A stretch of 64,000 nucleotides of DNA from Macrosoma leucophasiata (taxonomy: Eukaryota > Arthropoda > Insecta > Lepidoptera > Hedylidae). Where the stretch lies: NCBI GenBank assembly GCA_036365455.1, contig JAWQUS010000026.1, positions 10,248,001 through 10,312,000 on the forward strand, given 5' to 3'. Below are positions 20,590 to 31,861 of the stretch, one piece after another. The notes under the pieces were generated by a model, which was not told where the DNA came from, ran no database searches, and was given only the letters and a program-made list of their open reading frames with translations. The translations under genes were made by a program, and so were the position numbers. Within the stretch, counting starts at the first letter, position 1; every line of letters begins with the position of its first letter.

Positions 20590-20985
20590 CTATAATCATT
20601 GCAGCACTTATAGCCTTACATATTCAATATAACGTTTACCATTTTATGCTGTACGTCGAAATATATCGAGATTCCTTTCTAGAGTGATGTGTTATTCCGT
20701 AGTTAACCGGGCGAATAACACATAACCTAATTATTCATTCGTTTCGTGCTCGCAGCGAGCGCTACATTATCCCGATTACCGAGCGCTCGAATAGGTACGT
20801 ACCTAATTTGTCTTAAACACTTGCTAAAATTAAATATGAGGTAATTACTACTTTGTTACTATGATATTAGTATTATGTATTCGTAGTAGTTTATTAGAAA
20901 GACGTGATTTTGTCGAATTAGGGAGGTATAAAATTATCTAAATTGAATTTAGTTACTTTCCATTGAATTTAGTTAATAGTTACGG
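20590..20985 (+). repeat. array L unit 3
   Basis: CTTATAGCCTTACATATTCA, CATTTTATGCTGTACGTCGA, TCATTCGTTTCGTGCTCGCA and the ATTATGTATTCGTAGTAG end. It lies ~380 bp downstream of unit 2. Confidence 0.8.
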
Positions 20986-21764
20986 AACATTCAAATTTGA
21001 TGTACCTTTATAACAATTTGTGAGAGAATCAGGCAAAAGTGCGGCATTTAGCAAATTATACTTGTCAACGTTCAGACGTGGATATTACGAGGAATAAGTA
21101 TTTTAGAACCACGTCACATAGCATCAGATCAGACGCACATCGTCACACCATTTGGTTTCTTATTTAAGCGAATAATTAATGTCGAAGCTCCTTTCACATT
21201 AGATTTATTTGATCTACGATATCATCACTCATTTGGGCGCAACTTAGTATGAAAAGAATTAAAAAAATAGCTTTGGAATGACAGGCAATTCGTTGAGCTT
21301 TCTATATTTATTATAATATCTGTATGTTAAGCATCAATGCTATAAAAATATACTATTCTGCTTGTTTGTTTATATTTTAATTGAGCATAAACAGTTTGCG
21401 TCTTACGCTACTCTATTTACAGTGGTTATTATCATGTTTGTTAATCAATTCACTCGATAACAATTCGTGATCCGCGCAAAAAATACTTATCCGTATTTGA
21501 ACCCGTGTTAGCAATTTGAACGAGCGATATTGATCGCACCGTGCGACATCGTCCGTAGACTCGGCAGTCCACAGCACAGCTCCTCAGCAATTACTTAGAT
21601 TGGAGTGGCACGTTTTTGCATCTAAATCGCACGATTACGCGGCTGCACCGTTAGAGTGGAATGCACGAGGTCTGGCCTATTGTGCACAATAACGCAACGC
21701 ACCATGCACTGGAATGCGATGGCCGCATTTTTAATCCCTTGTCTTATATCAGACACTTGACAGA
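20986..21764. other. unannotated stretch
   Basis: No gene recognised. The right half (21480-21720) is less AT-rich than its surroundings and could be single-copy. Confidence 0.35.
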
Positions 21765-21870
21765 CAGACAAACTGACGGGCGACCTGATGGAAAAGGTAA
21801 CCGTTACCTATGGACTTTGACAACACGAGGGGAGAGCAACGGGCTGCAAGCCCTGAAGGATTTATTTGGC
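21765..21870 (+). repeat. short interspersed repeat fragment
   Basis: The CGACCTGATGGAAAAGGTAA block followed by CCTATGGACTTTGACAACAC resembles a repeat I know from moth and butterfly DNA. Only one copy is present here. The 79-codon frame over it is not a gene. Confidence 0.35.
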
Positions 21871-22307
21871 ACCTATTTTAAGGAACGCGATACTCAATAA
21901 ATTCACGTTTGATCGCTAATTTAATTTTCTCGATACCTTCACCGATTGGAGCATCCAATATATTCGAAGCTGGAGGACAAATTTCACCAATAGTTTTTTT
22001 AATTTTTCAAAAAACGTAATTCTATATTTTAGTAAGGAACTACTTTCATCAAATTAAATTAAGTTTTATAAATGCTTTTTCTTTTGTTTTAAATACGCCC
22101 AATCCCTTAGCAAGTTGCGAGATTCGTGAAAAGGTTTTATAGATAATTGTTTTTATTTGGGGCATTTATTTGTATGTGAAAAGGCGGTGGAGATACAGGG
22201 AATCTTAGCGGTAATTAATCCTTTAGAGAGTGGGTTGTTATCCTTATAAATGTAATTATATTATAGAAGTCTTCCTTTATTGACTGATTGAATGACTGAG
22301 AGACTGA

Positions 22308-22490
22308 TAGATAATCGTCATCATCATTTCAGCCGAAAGACGTCTATTCCTGGTCCTATGCCTGGTTCCTCCCCCAAAAAATCTCTATTGCATCATATGG
22401 AAGGATATCCCGGCGGATATGGCTGTGCACTGTCGTCGAGTCGCGAAGACTCGTGTCGACAGTACACAGCAAACTACAGGTCATAGAAAC
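22308..22490 (-). repeat. family M (RTE LINE 3' end), degenerate
   Basis: ATCATTTCAGCCGAAAGACG is the complement of the RTE tail seen at 11495. The remainder is diverged and has no readable protein. Confidence 0.5.
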
Positions 22491-23029
22491 TGATATTTGA
22501 CAAATAGGTTCGTTGGAGAGTGCAGGAGAGCCAAGAAGTTTTTAAGACCTGATAAGTAAGTCCCGGGCAAAAGTAAGTCACTTAATATCTTCTTTCATTA
22601 CCGACTCAGTGACTGATAAACAATGCACAGTCGAAAAAACTTAGAGTAGGAGGCTGAAATTTGGTATGTAATTTCCTTGGGGAGTGTAGTGGAGCTAACT
22701 AAGGGAACTAAGATAGGATTTACCGACAGGAATTTCGGAGTCGCGAGATGAATAAAAATATATTTATTTGCCAAGTGAGCAGTTTTTTTTTGTAATGAGA
22801 TTGATATTAACGTTGACAACCCTAGCGTAGTTGAGGTTATATCGTACGTTGTCTAGTGGAGCGTGCACTCCGCATAATTAGTTTCGCCTACCCACATATC
22901 AGCTGTTGGTTTCAATTACGTGAAAGTTTATCATTTTCTCATTTCTAATTTAATTGCCCCCTGTGAACGTAATGCACAATATTGTTTTCCATCTTTGCAC
23001 GTGCAGTGTGATAAAAAATAATCTTACAG
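22491..23029. other. unannotated stretch
   Basis: No gene and no clear repeat. Confidence 0.3.
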
Positions 23030-23075
23030 GCGAATTGAGAACCTCCTCCTTTTTAAAGTCGGTTAAAAATGTGTC
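23030..23075. repeat. family G end fragment
   Basis: GGCGAATTGAGAACCTCCTC then TTTTTAAAGTCGGTTAAAAA, the terminus shared with 44950 and 45160. Confidence 0.5.
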
Positions 23076-23223
23076 ATAATGGCGGTGAAGAAAGCTTTGT
23101 TGAAGATTTGTATTTCATTTAAGCGATAATAAAACATAGCCGTATGCTGCGTTGATGGTAATTGCAATACATCGGCATACTTTTACTTCAGTACCTGAAG
23201 TTTTCAATACTAAAGCTTAAGAT

Positions 23224-23254
23224 CTAGAATATCTAGTGAATCTAGATATTCTAG
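23224..23254. repeat. perfect 13-bp hairpin
   Basis: CTAGAATATCTAG, loop TGAAT, CTAGATATTCTAG. Confidence 0.8.
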
Positions 23255-23264
23255 TTTTGTGCTA

Positions 23265-23345
23265 AGAATATTATCATCAACATCACTACCGCCGAAATAT
23301 GTCCACTGTCGGTCAAACGCCTACCCCAACGATGCACACAACAGG
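23265..23345 (-). repeat. family M 3'-end fragment
   Basis: TATCATCAACATCACTACCG and CCGAAATATGTCCACTGTCG match the complement of the RTE tail. Confidence 0.5.
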
Positions 23346-23472
23346 GTTGTGCGTAATTTCGGGAGGAATTTATTAAAAATGTTTGACTATTACCGAAATC
23401 ACATACCTACTTAGTAACTAAGTACGTTTCTCTTTCGACCCTCGGCCTCAAAATAAAAGATATTAAAATAAT

Positions 23473-23575
23473 GGTGGCAGAGCTTCCGTGAAGGAGCTGG
23501 CGGGGATAGGCTCCATCCATTACCTAACCTACTTAGTTTGCCACCAAATGGTAGCGTTCAGCCCTATCATCTGAC
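23473..23575 (+). repeat. family A 5' fragment
   Basis: GGTGGCAGAGCTTCCGTGAA through CCACCAAATGGTAGCGTTCA; the 3' half is missing. Confidence 0.65.
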
Positions 23576-24231
23576 GATTCGATTAGTCCAGCAGTTTGTA
23601 CAACTATAAATACCTAAACCTATTACTTGTATGCGACTTCGTGATATAATGTCACTTATTTAGTGTTAAATGAACGAAAACCGCCTTCAAAGCCGACCAT
23701 TTTATAGCACGTTAAACATGATAAACGAATATGCACTACAATGTTGCAAGTACTATAAGTAGCGACCAGCTTCTTGGACTATAAATCACGGCGCGAACGA
23801 GACAACCCTATGATTCATGTGTTCAGTGAACGTGCCAGACAGGGACATGCATACGTTACGCAAGCTCGCCTCGTAGTGACCATGAACCGGGCGTAAACAT
23901 AGGGCAAGTAAACTAATTTATGTAGCACTCAATTCTTCTATTGCGCTTTTCACTTGTTTAGTAATTTGACTTCATTGTTAAATGTAGACGTTGTTATTAT
24001 TATTTTATGTATTTTTCCTATCGTTTGCATGATTGTTTGGGCGCCGTGTTATGGCAAGCGTATTGCGTTTGTGTTTTGTTTAATGCCAACAGGGGCAATA
24101 CCACCATTTCATAAGGCAGACTTATTTCAAACATGCCTTGTTTTGACGTATAACAAACGTCAATGTAAATTTACAGTATCCAACAAGATATGATTCATTA
24201 TTATTTTTTTTTTTTTTTTTAATGAACTTAG
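23576..24231. other. unannotated stretch
   Basis: The 79-codon frame at 23954-24193 has no start context or domain that supports a gene. Confidence 0.35.
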
Positions 24232-24440
24232 AAAGGAGACTTCGGCTTATTTCGGGTCTGTAGAGCGTTATCTCTCTCGCACTTTACTTGATGTGACGTT
24301 TGTCGACCATTTTGATCAAGTCTTGACGAATACCAGAGATTTTGACCATTACCGGACGTAATGGTCAAAACTTAATCAAAATCAGTGCTTACGTAGGCAG
24401 TGTGGAACAGAGTTAACGCTCTACGAAGACGAAACCAGCC
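24232..24440. repeat. degenerate inverted-repeat element
   Basis: GTCTGTAGAGCGTTA near 24257 is mirrored by TAACGCTCTACGAAGAC near 24413. The centre has a 12 bp stem, TTTTGACCATTA/TAATGGTCAAAA. It could be an old MITE. Confidence 0.5.
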
Positions 24441-24517
24441 AATTATCTCTTTCGTAGGCTCTATGTGCAATATTTCTTGCTGGGTACTCTAGATTATACT
24501 ACTTAATACTGCTCTAA

Positions 24518-24647
24518 GCCTGGGTTGCACCACGATATTTGTTAAAGTCTATTCACATCCTTCTCTAACTTTAACGGATTTCTTTAAGTTTGAGAAGGAT
24601 GTGAAATGTTACAATAACTTTAACAAATATCTTGGTGAAACCCAGGC
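24518..24647. mobile_element. Harbinger-like MITE with TAA duplication
   Basis: 130 bp bounded by GCCTGGGTTGCACCAC and GTGAAACCCAGGC. The inner arms ATATTTGTTAAAGT/ACTTTAACAAATAT also pair. TAA flanks both sides (24515-24517 and 24648-24650), as in PIF/Harbinger elements. The 70-codon frame that starts inside it is not supported. Confidence 0.8.
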
Positions 24648-24650
24648 TAA

Positions 24651-25904
24651 AGCTTACTTCTCCTTGACAATCGTCATACGCCATGACATGACAAAGTTAC
24701 ATTACAATAAATCTGATATTGCTATAGCCCTTGTTCAAGCGTTTTTAAAAGTATTAAGTATTAAGAATCATATTCAATATGATTCTTTATTTAATACTCG
24801 TATTGCTTTATAATTCAATAGCCTATTTTATACGTGAATTGGATTTTTGACGAATTTAAATCAAACAACCAAAATATCATGAATGTTGTGTGCTATAATT
24901 GTTGTTGGTTTGAAGAATTGAAAGAGTTTAACTTGATGTAATGAATTCGTATATCGTTTAATTATTCATTGAAGAAAAATTACAATTTGGTGGTTACATA
25001 AAATCGTCAGGTACAATAATAATAAGTCGTTTATTCTATTCGAATATTGGCCGCAGAGTAAATCAAAAAATAACAACGGCTTTCATGTTGTCTTTCGCCG
25101 GTTCCGGAAATGTCGCTGTTGTAGGCCAACAGATAATGAAGACGTGCAAAGTTGGTATAAATCAGTCGGTAGGTGGCGCTGGCGCCAATAATATTAATAA
25201 TAAGATCAAGTGATGCTATGCCCATTAACAAGTGTTGGAGACAGCTAACGACCACAAAATGACTGACAAAAATTATGAGTAATATTTCACACTACTCTTC
25301 TTTTTGTAGTGCGAGTGGCAAACAGACATAATTATGACTATCATACAGAATCATTTTGTTAGTGTTACTACTTAACATCATTCCATAAAATCTAATCGTT
25401 CCTAAGCTACAATATTCATTCATTTTTTTTTACTAGCCCATATCGTTGTTTATTTACATTACTTTGTTAATAACAGATAAGATTAGCTATTACATTAGCA
25501 CTTACAATTTAATTGCCTCGTGTTATTACACAAAAATATAACTTTATGGCTTTAAAGTTTCAAAACGGTTATTGCCTTTTAGGAGTAAGAAGTTCATAGT
25601 CAAAGAGCTAGTAGCTTTTTTAATGACTTTTTCCTATTACGCCTTACGGTATTTATCTACGCTTTAATGGTCGTGTTTATGCATGTACTTTAACGGATTA
25701 TATTGCTTATTTATTTAGTTTGATCTGTTCGCGGTTGCCTAGAGGCAAAATATGTATAGGTATTTTTTTTTTAATTTGGCGTTAGTTAAAAAATATGGTA
25801 GAGTAAGATATCATTGATAAAAAAAAATACAAATAAACACGGAACATACTCGTAGTTAGCATGATGAGTAATTTTTCTACATTCGGCCATTTGTCCATCC
25901 ATTG
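24651..25904. other. unannotated 1.25 kb stretch
   Basis: AT-rich. A hairpin near 24755-24785 (AAGAATCATA/TATGATTCTT) is the only structure seen. Confidence 0.35.
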
Positions 25905-26035
25905 AACCATATAAGTAAGTTTATAAATTAAAGAAAAAACGGAAAGAAAATGATGTTTTCGATCAGGAATCGAACCTGCGACCTCAGGATAACCAGTCCA
26001 CCGCTTCACCACTAAGCTACTGAAGTCCCACACCG
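25905..26035 (-). mobile_element. SINE family E copy
   Basis: The reverse complement gives GGACTTCAGTAGCTTAGTGG, a GGTTCGATTCCTG B-box and an AAAGAAA-complement tail. The 83-codon frame across it is spurious. Confidence 0.75.
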
Positions 26036-26084
26036 ACGCGTCAAATGTTTCTTTCCCTTTTTTGATTTTTAACCGATTTAGGGT

Positions 26085-26160
26085 CGGTGAATTTTTCTTT
26101 CCGTTTTTTCTTTAATTTCTAAAATTCACCCGCATGTGTTATTGCGAAAAATAAATAGTA
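26085..26160 (+). repeat. SINE family E tail without head
   Basis: TTTTTCTTTCCGTTTTTTCT, then ACCCGCATGTGTTATTGCGA and AAAATAAATAGTAC. The tail is in plus orientation facing the minus E copy at 25905. Confidence 0.65.
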
Positions 26161-26501
26161 CACATATAGGTAACTGCCAACCTACAGTTATTTTTTTTTA
26201 CAAGAAATTGATTTGAACTACATAATGACAATATCACTATCGCCGCTAACCTTGGTGCTTTTGATGTATTTTGTTAGTTCAAGGCGATAAGACCCGACCG
26301 ACCAGTATGGGTAATAACTTTGTAACGTGGTCTCGATAACAATACAGTCATTATGGGGTCATTGTGAAATTATTACCAATAGACTTACGGGGTTCACCGC
26401 TCTATTCTTAAGGTCGAACTTTAAGCATAAGCTAAGTAAACAATGTTGTAAGAGTTCTGACCATATATTTTATTTAACAATTTAGAAAATGTAGAGTCCT
26501 A
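26161..26501. other. unannotated stretch
   Basis: Nothing recognised. Confidence 0.3.
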
Positions 26502-26751
26502 TGTTTTTTTTATGTCATGACGTAGCGAACAAGTATACGGTTCACATTGATTGTAAGTGAATATTGTAACGTATACCTACATAAAACCCAGCGATTTCAA
26601 AGTACCCAGATGTGTGTTCTAAGTTAATTTGCCTCTGTGGCAAAAATTACCACCTGACTGGAACACGATAGCGCTAAACTCTACTAATTATCGGCAAGTA
26701 GATGGTGCCTTCGCCCGCGACCTCCTTTACTGGAGCTCTACCACCAGTAAA
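26502..26751 (-). mobile_element. family A retroposon, diverged
   Basis: From a T-run and TGTCATGACGTAGCGAACAA to GAGCTCTACCACCAGTAAAA. Several internal deletions. Confidence 0.75.
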
Positions 26752-28318
26752 AATAAGAAGAATTTTTAATTGCACCTCTATTTAAAATTTAAGCAAACAT
26801 CAATTATCCACTAATAATGTACCAGCATATTAAATAAATGACTGTTTATCAAACTAAATAGTTGTATAACTAAATGTGTAGTATAAGAAAATGTCTAAAA
26901 TATATCAAAGTTAGCGACTTTATTTATCTTATTTTACTACGAAAATCTTGCTTAAACCACAGATATAAGCATGTTAAAACAAAATTACTTGCCATATAAC
27001 AAAAATACTGATTTGCACACTAAATTATCCAATATTACACCGAATCTTAAATTGAACAAACAAAGAATGCATGTTCTAGGTTAGGTTAGGTTTTTTTTTC
27101 TTTAAAATTTAATAGGTGACGTATTCCAAAAAAAACAGATTAAATGTATCGTTGCACTAAAAGAATAATTAGATTTACTATAAGTTACCAGATAATAATT
27201 CAGTAAAATAGTTTAGCTTTAAATGAAATGAAAAATGTGGATTTGCAGTTATAAGATTAAATACTACCCTTAAAAAAAGTTCATGTACTCTTGAGAGTTC
27301 GCCAAATTATCGAGTGGATAAAAACTTCACAACTTTATAAAAAATAATTATCGACAACCCTAATAAACATAGGCAAAATGTTGGAACCTTGGTAACAGGA
27401 ATTTGAAATTGCGCGAAACACCAATTGGTCATTTATTGGTGAATTAACTAAGATTCGAGACACGATTGGAAAAAACCAGCGAGATCATTCAATTGTCCAC
27501 AAAAACCTGTAGCCTACAATCCAGTCACTTGACGAACTATTTATTACCATATTTCAGCAAAACCCCATTGTATTCCGACGATCGCTCCGATCAAACAATG
27601 GACGATACGCTAAGGTCTTCGTATAAAAAAGGTGCATCTAATCAATCACGAGCTGCCACAGTCAGTTTTTTAGCCCCCCGCATTTGCATGTATTTGTCTC
27701 GTTTTCCCATCACTATAATTGTCCGAGGGGAGAAAGAGACGGAAATGTCGCAATGACCTTAAAGGTGCGCGCGCGTCAATACCGTTGCGTCCGTGAGCAG
27801 GAATTTTTATTTCGAATCTCTCAGCTGGCGGCATCGTAATTCTATATCGTATTAGGGGTAATGTTGGCACAATTGTACTTAACCATATGGAAACGGTTTA
27901 AATTGCTTTTGAACGTGACGGGAGTTTTGTTTAAAACTGTATTGTGAATTAAGGTTCCGACGATGGCTATACAAGTATTATGTTACTACGTATTCATATA
28001 TTATAGGTAGAGAGTATTTGTAGTGACTGTATCGAGTGAGTGGGTTTAGGATTAAGTAGGTTTGAAAGAATAATGGTGCACAACCACAACATCAAGACTA
28101 TTTGAGGTGAAATAGAAGCGTTTTAGAACTATGGGCTAACTATGGTGATGGTAATTTACGGCCTTGCAACAGTACCTATACGTTGCAATACTCTCTATAC
28201 CTACCTAACCAAAAGTACACACTAATAGCCCCCGTTATCCATATGACTTGAGCTACTATGAATGCATTACATATAAAAGGGTAGACACTCAAACAATCTC
28301 TCAATCTTTTTTTTTTTA
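26752..28318. other. unannotated 1.5 kb stretch
   Basis: Very AT-rich. TTAGGTTAGG near 27080 is two to three telomere-type units only. The 96-codon frame at 27466-27756 has no recognisable domain. Confidence 0.35.
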
Positions 28319-28520
28319 AATCGACCTAAGTATGTAAGCGCCTCGTCACGAGACGATACGTACTTCACCGGCAAAAGGCACGCAAAGGGTTCGCAGCCTA
28401 AGAACTCTCGTGATTTATATAAAACAAGTCTTAACTTCACGCCCGTATTCCATTTTTTAGGCAAAGGCATCCTTGCGATGAATGAAGCATACCTACATGC
28501 AAACACCCAAATATCATCCG
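28319..28520 (-). repeat. SINE family F, diverged 3' part
   Basis: TTAACTTCACGCCCGTATTC then CATACCTACATGCAAACACC match the complement of the F 3' region. The left part is unclear. Confidence 0.5.
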
Positions 28521-28964
28521 AGCATATTGACATCACCGGGCGCTTTACCAATATGCGACGTTGTTACTAGGAAACTTCCCAAAAATTAAACAATCTCAAA
28601 AGCATTTACCCCCATTCGCGGATTTAGCTCAATTGACTACTGCGGCTATCAGGTATGTTTAAGATGTTTTAAAAAGCTTTCAGATTTAAGTTTTGTTATC
28701 ACAATACATAATTTAGCTAACTGTTTGATCAAAAATACCAGTTTGAACCGCAAGGCGAATAAGTCGAATAACCCATTTGTGTTGCAGATAAATTAATGAT
28801 CGATCAATTAAATAGTCTGGTTTCGTCTAGCACCGACCCGCATTTCTTGACCTCTTTCGTAAGCACTTTGTCCACTGTCCGATGGATGTTGTTAATTAAT
28901 ATGTGACAATTAGTCCGGTATCGTATATGGTGGGAGAAAAAGCGATTTGATTTTGATTTTTAAC
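28521..28964. other. unannotated stretch
   Basis: Nothing recognised. Confidence 0.3.
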
Positions 28965-29115
28965 TAGTAGAGTTCCAGTGTAAGCACTTTAGGGTGTGAG
29001 CGCCACAGCACCACCGCATCACCTAATATATCTACCGCTAAATAGTAGTGTTCAGTATTACTGTATTTCGGCCAGGTGATATTAAATGATAATGTATGGC
29101 CCCGTTATTTCTGTG
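28965..29115 (+). mobile_element. family A retroposon, 3'-truncated
   Basis: TAGTAGAGTTCCAGTGTAAG to GGCCCCGTTATTTCTGTGGC. It is cut off and followed at once by another A copy in the same orientation. Confidence 0.75.
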
Positions 29116-29129
29116 GCGGACGCTAGACA

Positions 29130-29393
29130 ACTTCTACTGGTGGTAGAGTTCTAATGTGGGCACTAAGGGCGTAGGCACTACCGCGTAACCTAATGTATTT
29201 GCCGCCAAATGGTAATGCACTATCGTGTTCCGGTTAGACGGTAATATATGGCCCACTAACAACTCGGCCTCGGGGGTGGCAACGCATTTGCATTTGACCG
29301 CTAGTCTTTCTGAAGATATCTATAGGCCAGCCATCATTTAACATCCATATGAACTGCATGTTTGTTTTCCACCTTCGTTACATAGAAAAAAAC
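29130..29393 (+). mobile_element. family A retroposon
   Basis: TCTACTGGTGGTAGAGTTCT to TTCGTTACATAGAAAAAAAC. Its poly-A forms the left arm of a hairpin (29387-29426). Confidence 0.8.
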
Positions 29394-29426
29394 TACGGAG
29401 ATGGCAACACATCTCCGTAGTTTTTT
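29387..29426. repeat. perfect 16-bp hairpin at the A tail
   Basis: AAAAAACTACGGAGAT, loop GGCAACAC, ATCTCCGTAGTTTTTT. Confidence 0.85.
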
Positions 29427-29483
29427 CATCATTGTGTAAAATTATGTTTTCGGGCCATGGAAAGCGAACGAAATGTTACCTGT

Positions 29484-29850
29484 AACTGAAGTAGTATGAG
29501 GGTCATAGCTCACTACGGCCACCCGGCACCCGACCAGCGCCCGACCACCTCGAGCTTCCTGCACTTCATTTCATCATGCTCCGTATCGCCTCGACCGCAA
29601 GCCGTCAACGCGCGGGCGGCGCGCACCACGCGCGGTAATCGAGTGGACCACTCGGTAACCCCTAGCTTGTGTTACGTTGACTTTGCATTGCCAACTCGCT
29701 GTTTCCACGAGTGGTTCACAAGTAACATAGCGTCGTTCACCCGTGAACCACCCGTCGACAACGAGTGGACGCCGTAAACCGAGGGGGTGCTGATCAGGTG
29801 CCAGGTGGCTGTAGTCAGCTATGACCCTTACGCCACCACACCACTCCACA
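29484..29850. mobile_element. GC-rich TIR element (MITE)
   Basis: AGGGTCATAGCTCACTACGG at 29499 and its near-complement (end GTCAGCTATGACCCTT near 29832) define ~45 bp inverted repeats that stay similar inward (CACCCGGCACC/CACCTGGCACC) and somewhat outward. The interior is far richer in GC and CpG than its flanks. I could not find a clear target duplication. The overlapping 93- and 94-codon frames are not genes. Confidence 0.65.
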
Positions 29851-30065
29851 ATCGTCAAACATAATTTCTACAATGTGTCAACCTGCGGTAACCTGCCTAA
29901 ACGTTATGTGTACCTACATTTCAATCTCCTTATATTCTTTGTGTAAATAAAAACAAAAATCTCATCTGATGAAATTTCAGTGTATGCATGAAAGAGTGAG
30001 TATTTATACCAACTTTTCCTATCATAAGATAATTCAAAACATTTTTTAATATAGTTTATTTAAAT

Positions 30066-31094
30066 TTAACTAAAGTATGTATGTACCATTTTGTTCGATA
30101 ACCTTTTGTCATCTTGTAGGTAGGGACATGATCCCATTGCTATAAAAATTTTGGGACTTCTCATCAAAATACCGCGACAAGTGGATTTGGCAGTCCTCTC
30201 GTGATGTTAACCTAACATTGCATAAAGAATTCTGAAGAGACCGAAACAGGTGGAAATCTGAAGGTGCAAGGTCAGGACTATACGGCGGATGCATTAACAC
30301 CTCCCAGCCAAACTCTCTTAATTTTTGCTGAGTGCCTATAGATGTGTGAGGTCTAGCGTTATCATGATGAAACACCACACCCCTTCTGTTGATCAATTCC
30401 GGCCGCTTTCTCTCAACTTCTTGCTTTAATCTCATCAGTTATTCGCAGTAGAGTTCAGAATCGATAGTCCTGCCTGGTGGTAATAGCTCATAATGAATAA
30501 TGCCCTTCCAATCCCACCACACACACAACATCACCTTATTGCGAGTTAACCCGGGTTTCGCCACAGTCTGTGAAGCCTGACCGGCCTTTGACCACGACCT
30601 TTTTCGCACGTTCTTGTCGTACGTGATCCACTTTTCATCACCAGTTATCAGCTTCTTCAAAAATGATTCGGTTTCATTACGTCGTAATAAAGAATCACAA
30701 ATGAGTACACGGTTCATTAGGTTTCTATCAGTGAGCTCGTGAGGTACCCAAATATTGAGCTTTTTTTGTACCCAGCTTTTTTCAAATGCGCCAAAACTGT
30801 TTTGTGATCAATTCTCAGTTCTTCAGCTACGTCGTAAATACTGATATGTCGATCTTGCTCCACTTTTTCAAAAATGGCATCCATTTTATCCGTAATAGGG
30901 CGACCAGAGCGAGGTGCATCTTTGACATCAAAATTTCCGGATTGAAAACGCTTAAACCAAATTTGTGCTACTCTCACAGACACTGCACTAGGTCCATAAA
31001 CATCGCAAATTTTTTTCGCGGCTTGCGTTGCATTTTTACCTTTTTTGTAGTAAAATTTTAAAATGTATCGAATTTCTTCATTAGATTCACTCAT
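30066..31094 (-). pseudogene. mariner transposase 2, one frameshift and two stops
   Basis: Nearly full-length mariner transposase in three pieces. 31094-30717 gives the helix-turn-helix DNA-binding part (MSESNEEIRYILKFYYKKGK, later SGRPITDKMD). A one-base slip in an A-run near 30760 shifts the frame. 30717-30439 holds the first catalytic Asp (TGDEKWIT) and the KPGLTRNKVM/CVWWDWKG stretch. A nonsense codon at 30436-30438 follows. 30435-30109 holds HHDNARPHT and YSPDLAPSDFHLF, with 34 residues between the last two catalytic Asp. A TAG at 30106-30108, where mariners normally have Trp, precedes a C-terminus QKVIEQNGTY. The three catalytic Asp are intact but the gene is dead. It differs from mariner 1 in ends and sequence, so the two are separate families. 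Confidence 0.93.
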
Positions 31095-31267
31095 CTTGAC
31101 AGTACGAAAAACAAATGGAAATCACACATTTTCCTAATTTGGAATTATGTTCTTTAAAATTTTAACTTTCAATGATACCAAAACCAGCCAGATACAAATA
31201 CTACAGCCAAAGAGATTTTATTACAAGTTCATACATACTATAATGCGAAAAGACTTTTTCCCCAACC
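30066..31267 (-). mobile_element. mariner element 2, decayed
   Basis: The right terminus reads, on the minus strand, GGTTGGGGAAAAAGTCTTTT (ending at 31267, with TA outside). This fits a mariner inverted end. I could not find the matching repeat on the left side near 30000, so that end is lost or decayed; 30066 is the end of coding similarity. Confidence 0.85.
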
Positions 31268-31436
31268 TATTACATAGAAAATCAGGCCTACATTCACGGT
31301 TAATGGCGAAGGCGTGATTTTTGGTTTTACTGTCTATTACTTTTGTTTATGACGTTAGAAGATTACTTCACGTGGAAAAAGTTACAAGTTTGTGTTATAT
31401 ATAAAATCTATAGATTTGTATCTTTACGTCAATTCG

Positions 31437-31570
31437 CTTACTGTCTACCCCAGACAGGGAGTGTGGAGCACTAGATACCCCGGTCTTTCAAACCTCCCGT
31501 GCTTCTTTTACATTCATCATTCTGTTCATAGATGCACGCCGATTCCTAAGACTTGACCACGCCCTCAGAC
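31437..31570 (-). pseudogene. LINE family D C-terminus, decayed
   Basis: The minus strand gives LRNRRASMNRMMNVKEAREV, then a stop and a frame-slipped remainder of the WRS...SAYP end. Same family as 14247. Confidence 0.6.
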
Positions 31571-31727
31571 AGTAATATTACCCAATGGCATCAAGCCTTT
31601 GTATTACGGGCACCTAAGATATTATAAATGGAAAAATCCCTTAGTCACATTGTTACCATATAATCCATGAAAATCTTGTGAAAACGTAAACATTCATTCT
31701 TTCATCCAAGTGCATTCTTTGTCTATG

Positions 31728-31861
31728 CTATGATGGTAACAAACATTCATGCGGTACACGTGGTTTCCACCTCTGAGGCCAAGTTGTTTCGCTTCTGCGA
31801 CAGAAGTTACGGAGCCATTCCATCTAACCGGAACACGGTTTGGCGGCAAATAAATTAAGTA
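31728..31861 (-). mobile_element. family A retroposon, 3' portion of an interrupted copy
   Basis: From TGGTAACAAACATTCATGCG to GGCGGCAAATAAATTAAGTA, then interrupted by SINE C. It resumes at 32247. Confidence 0.75.

Noticed and set aside
23941..24193. Membrane protein exon (hydrophobic 79-codon frame)
   Set aside because: The hydrophobicity follows from T-rich codons; no splice signals or domain support it.
27078..27096. TTAGG telomere-type repeat
   Set aside because: Only two to three units, far too short to mean a telomere or telomere-targeted element.
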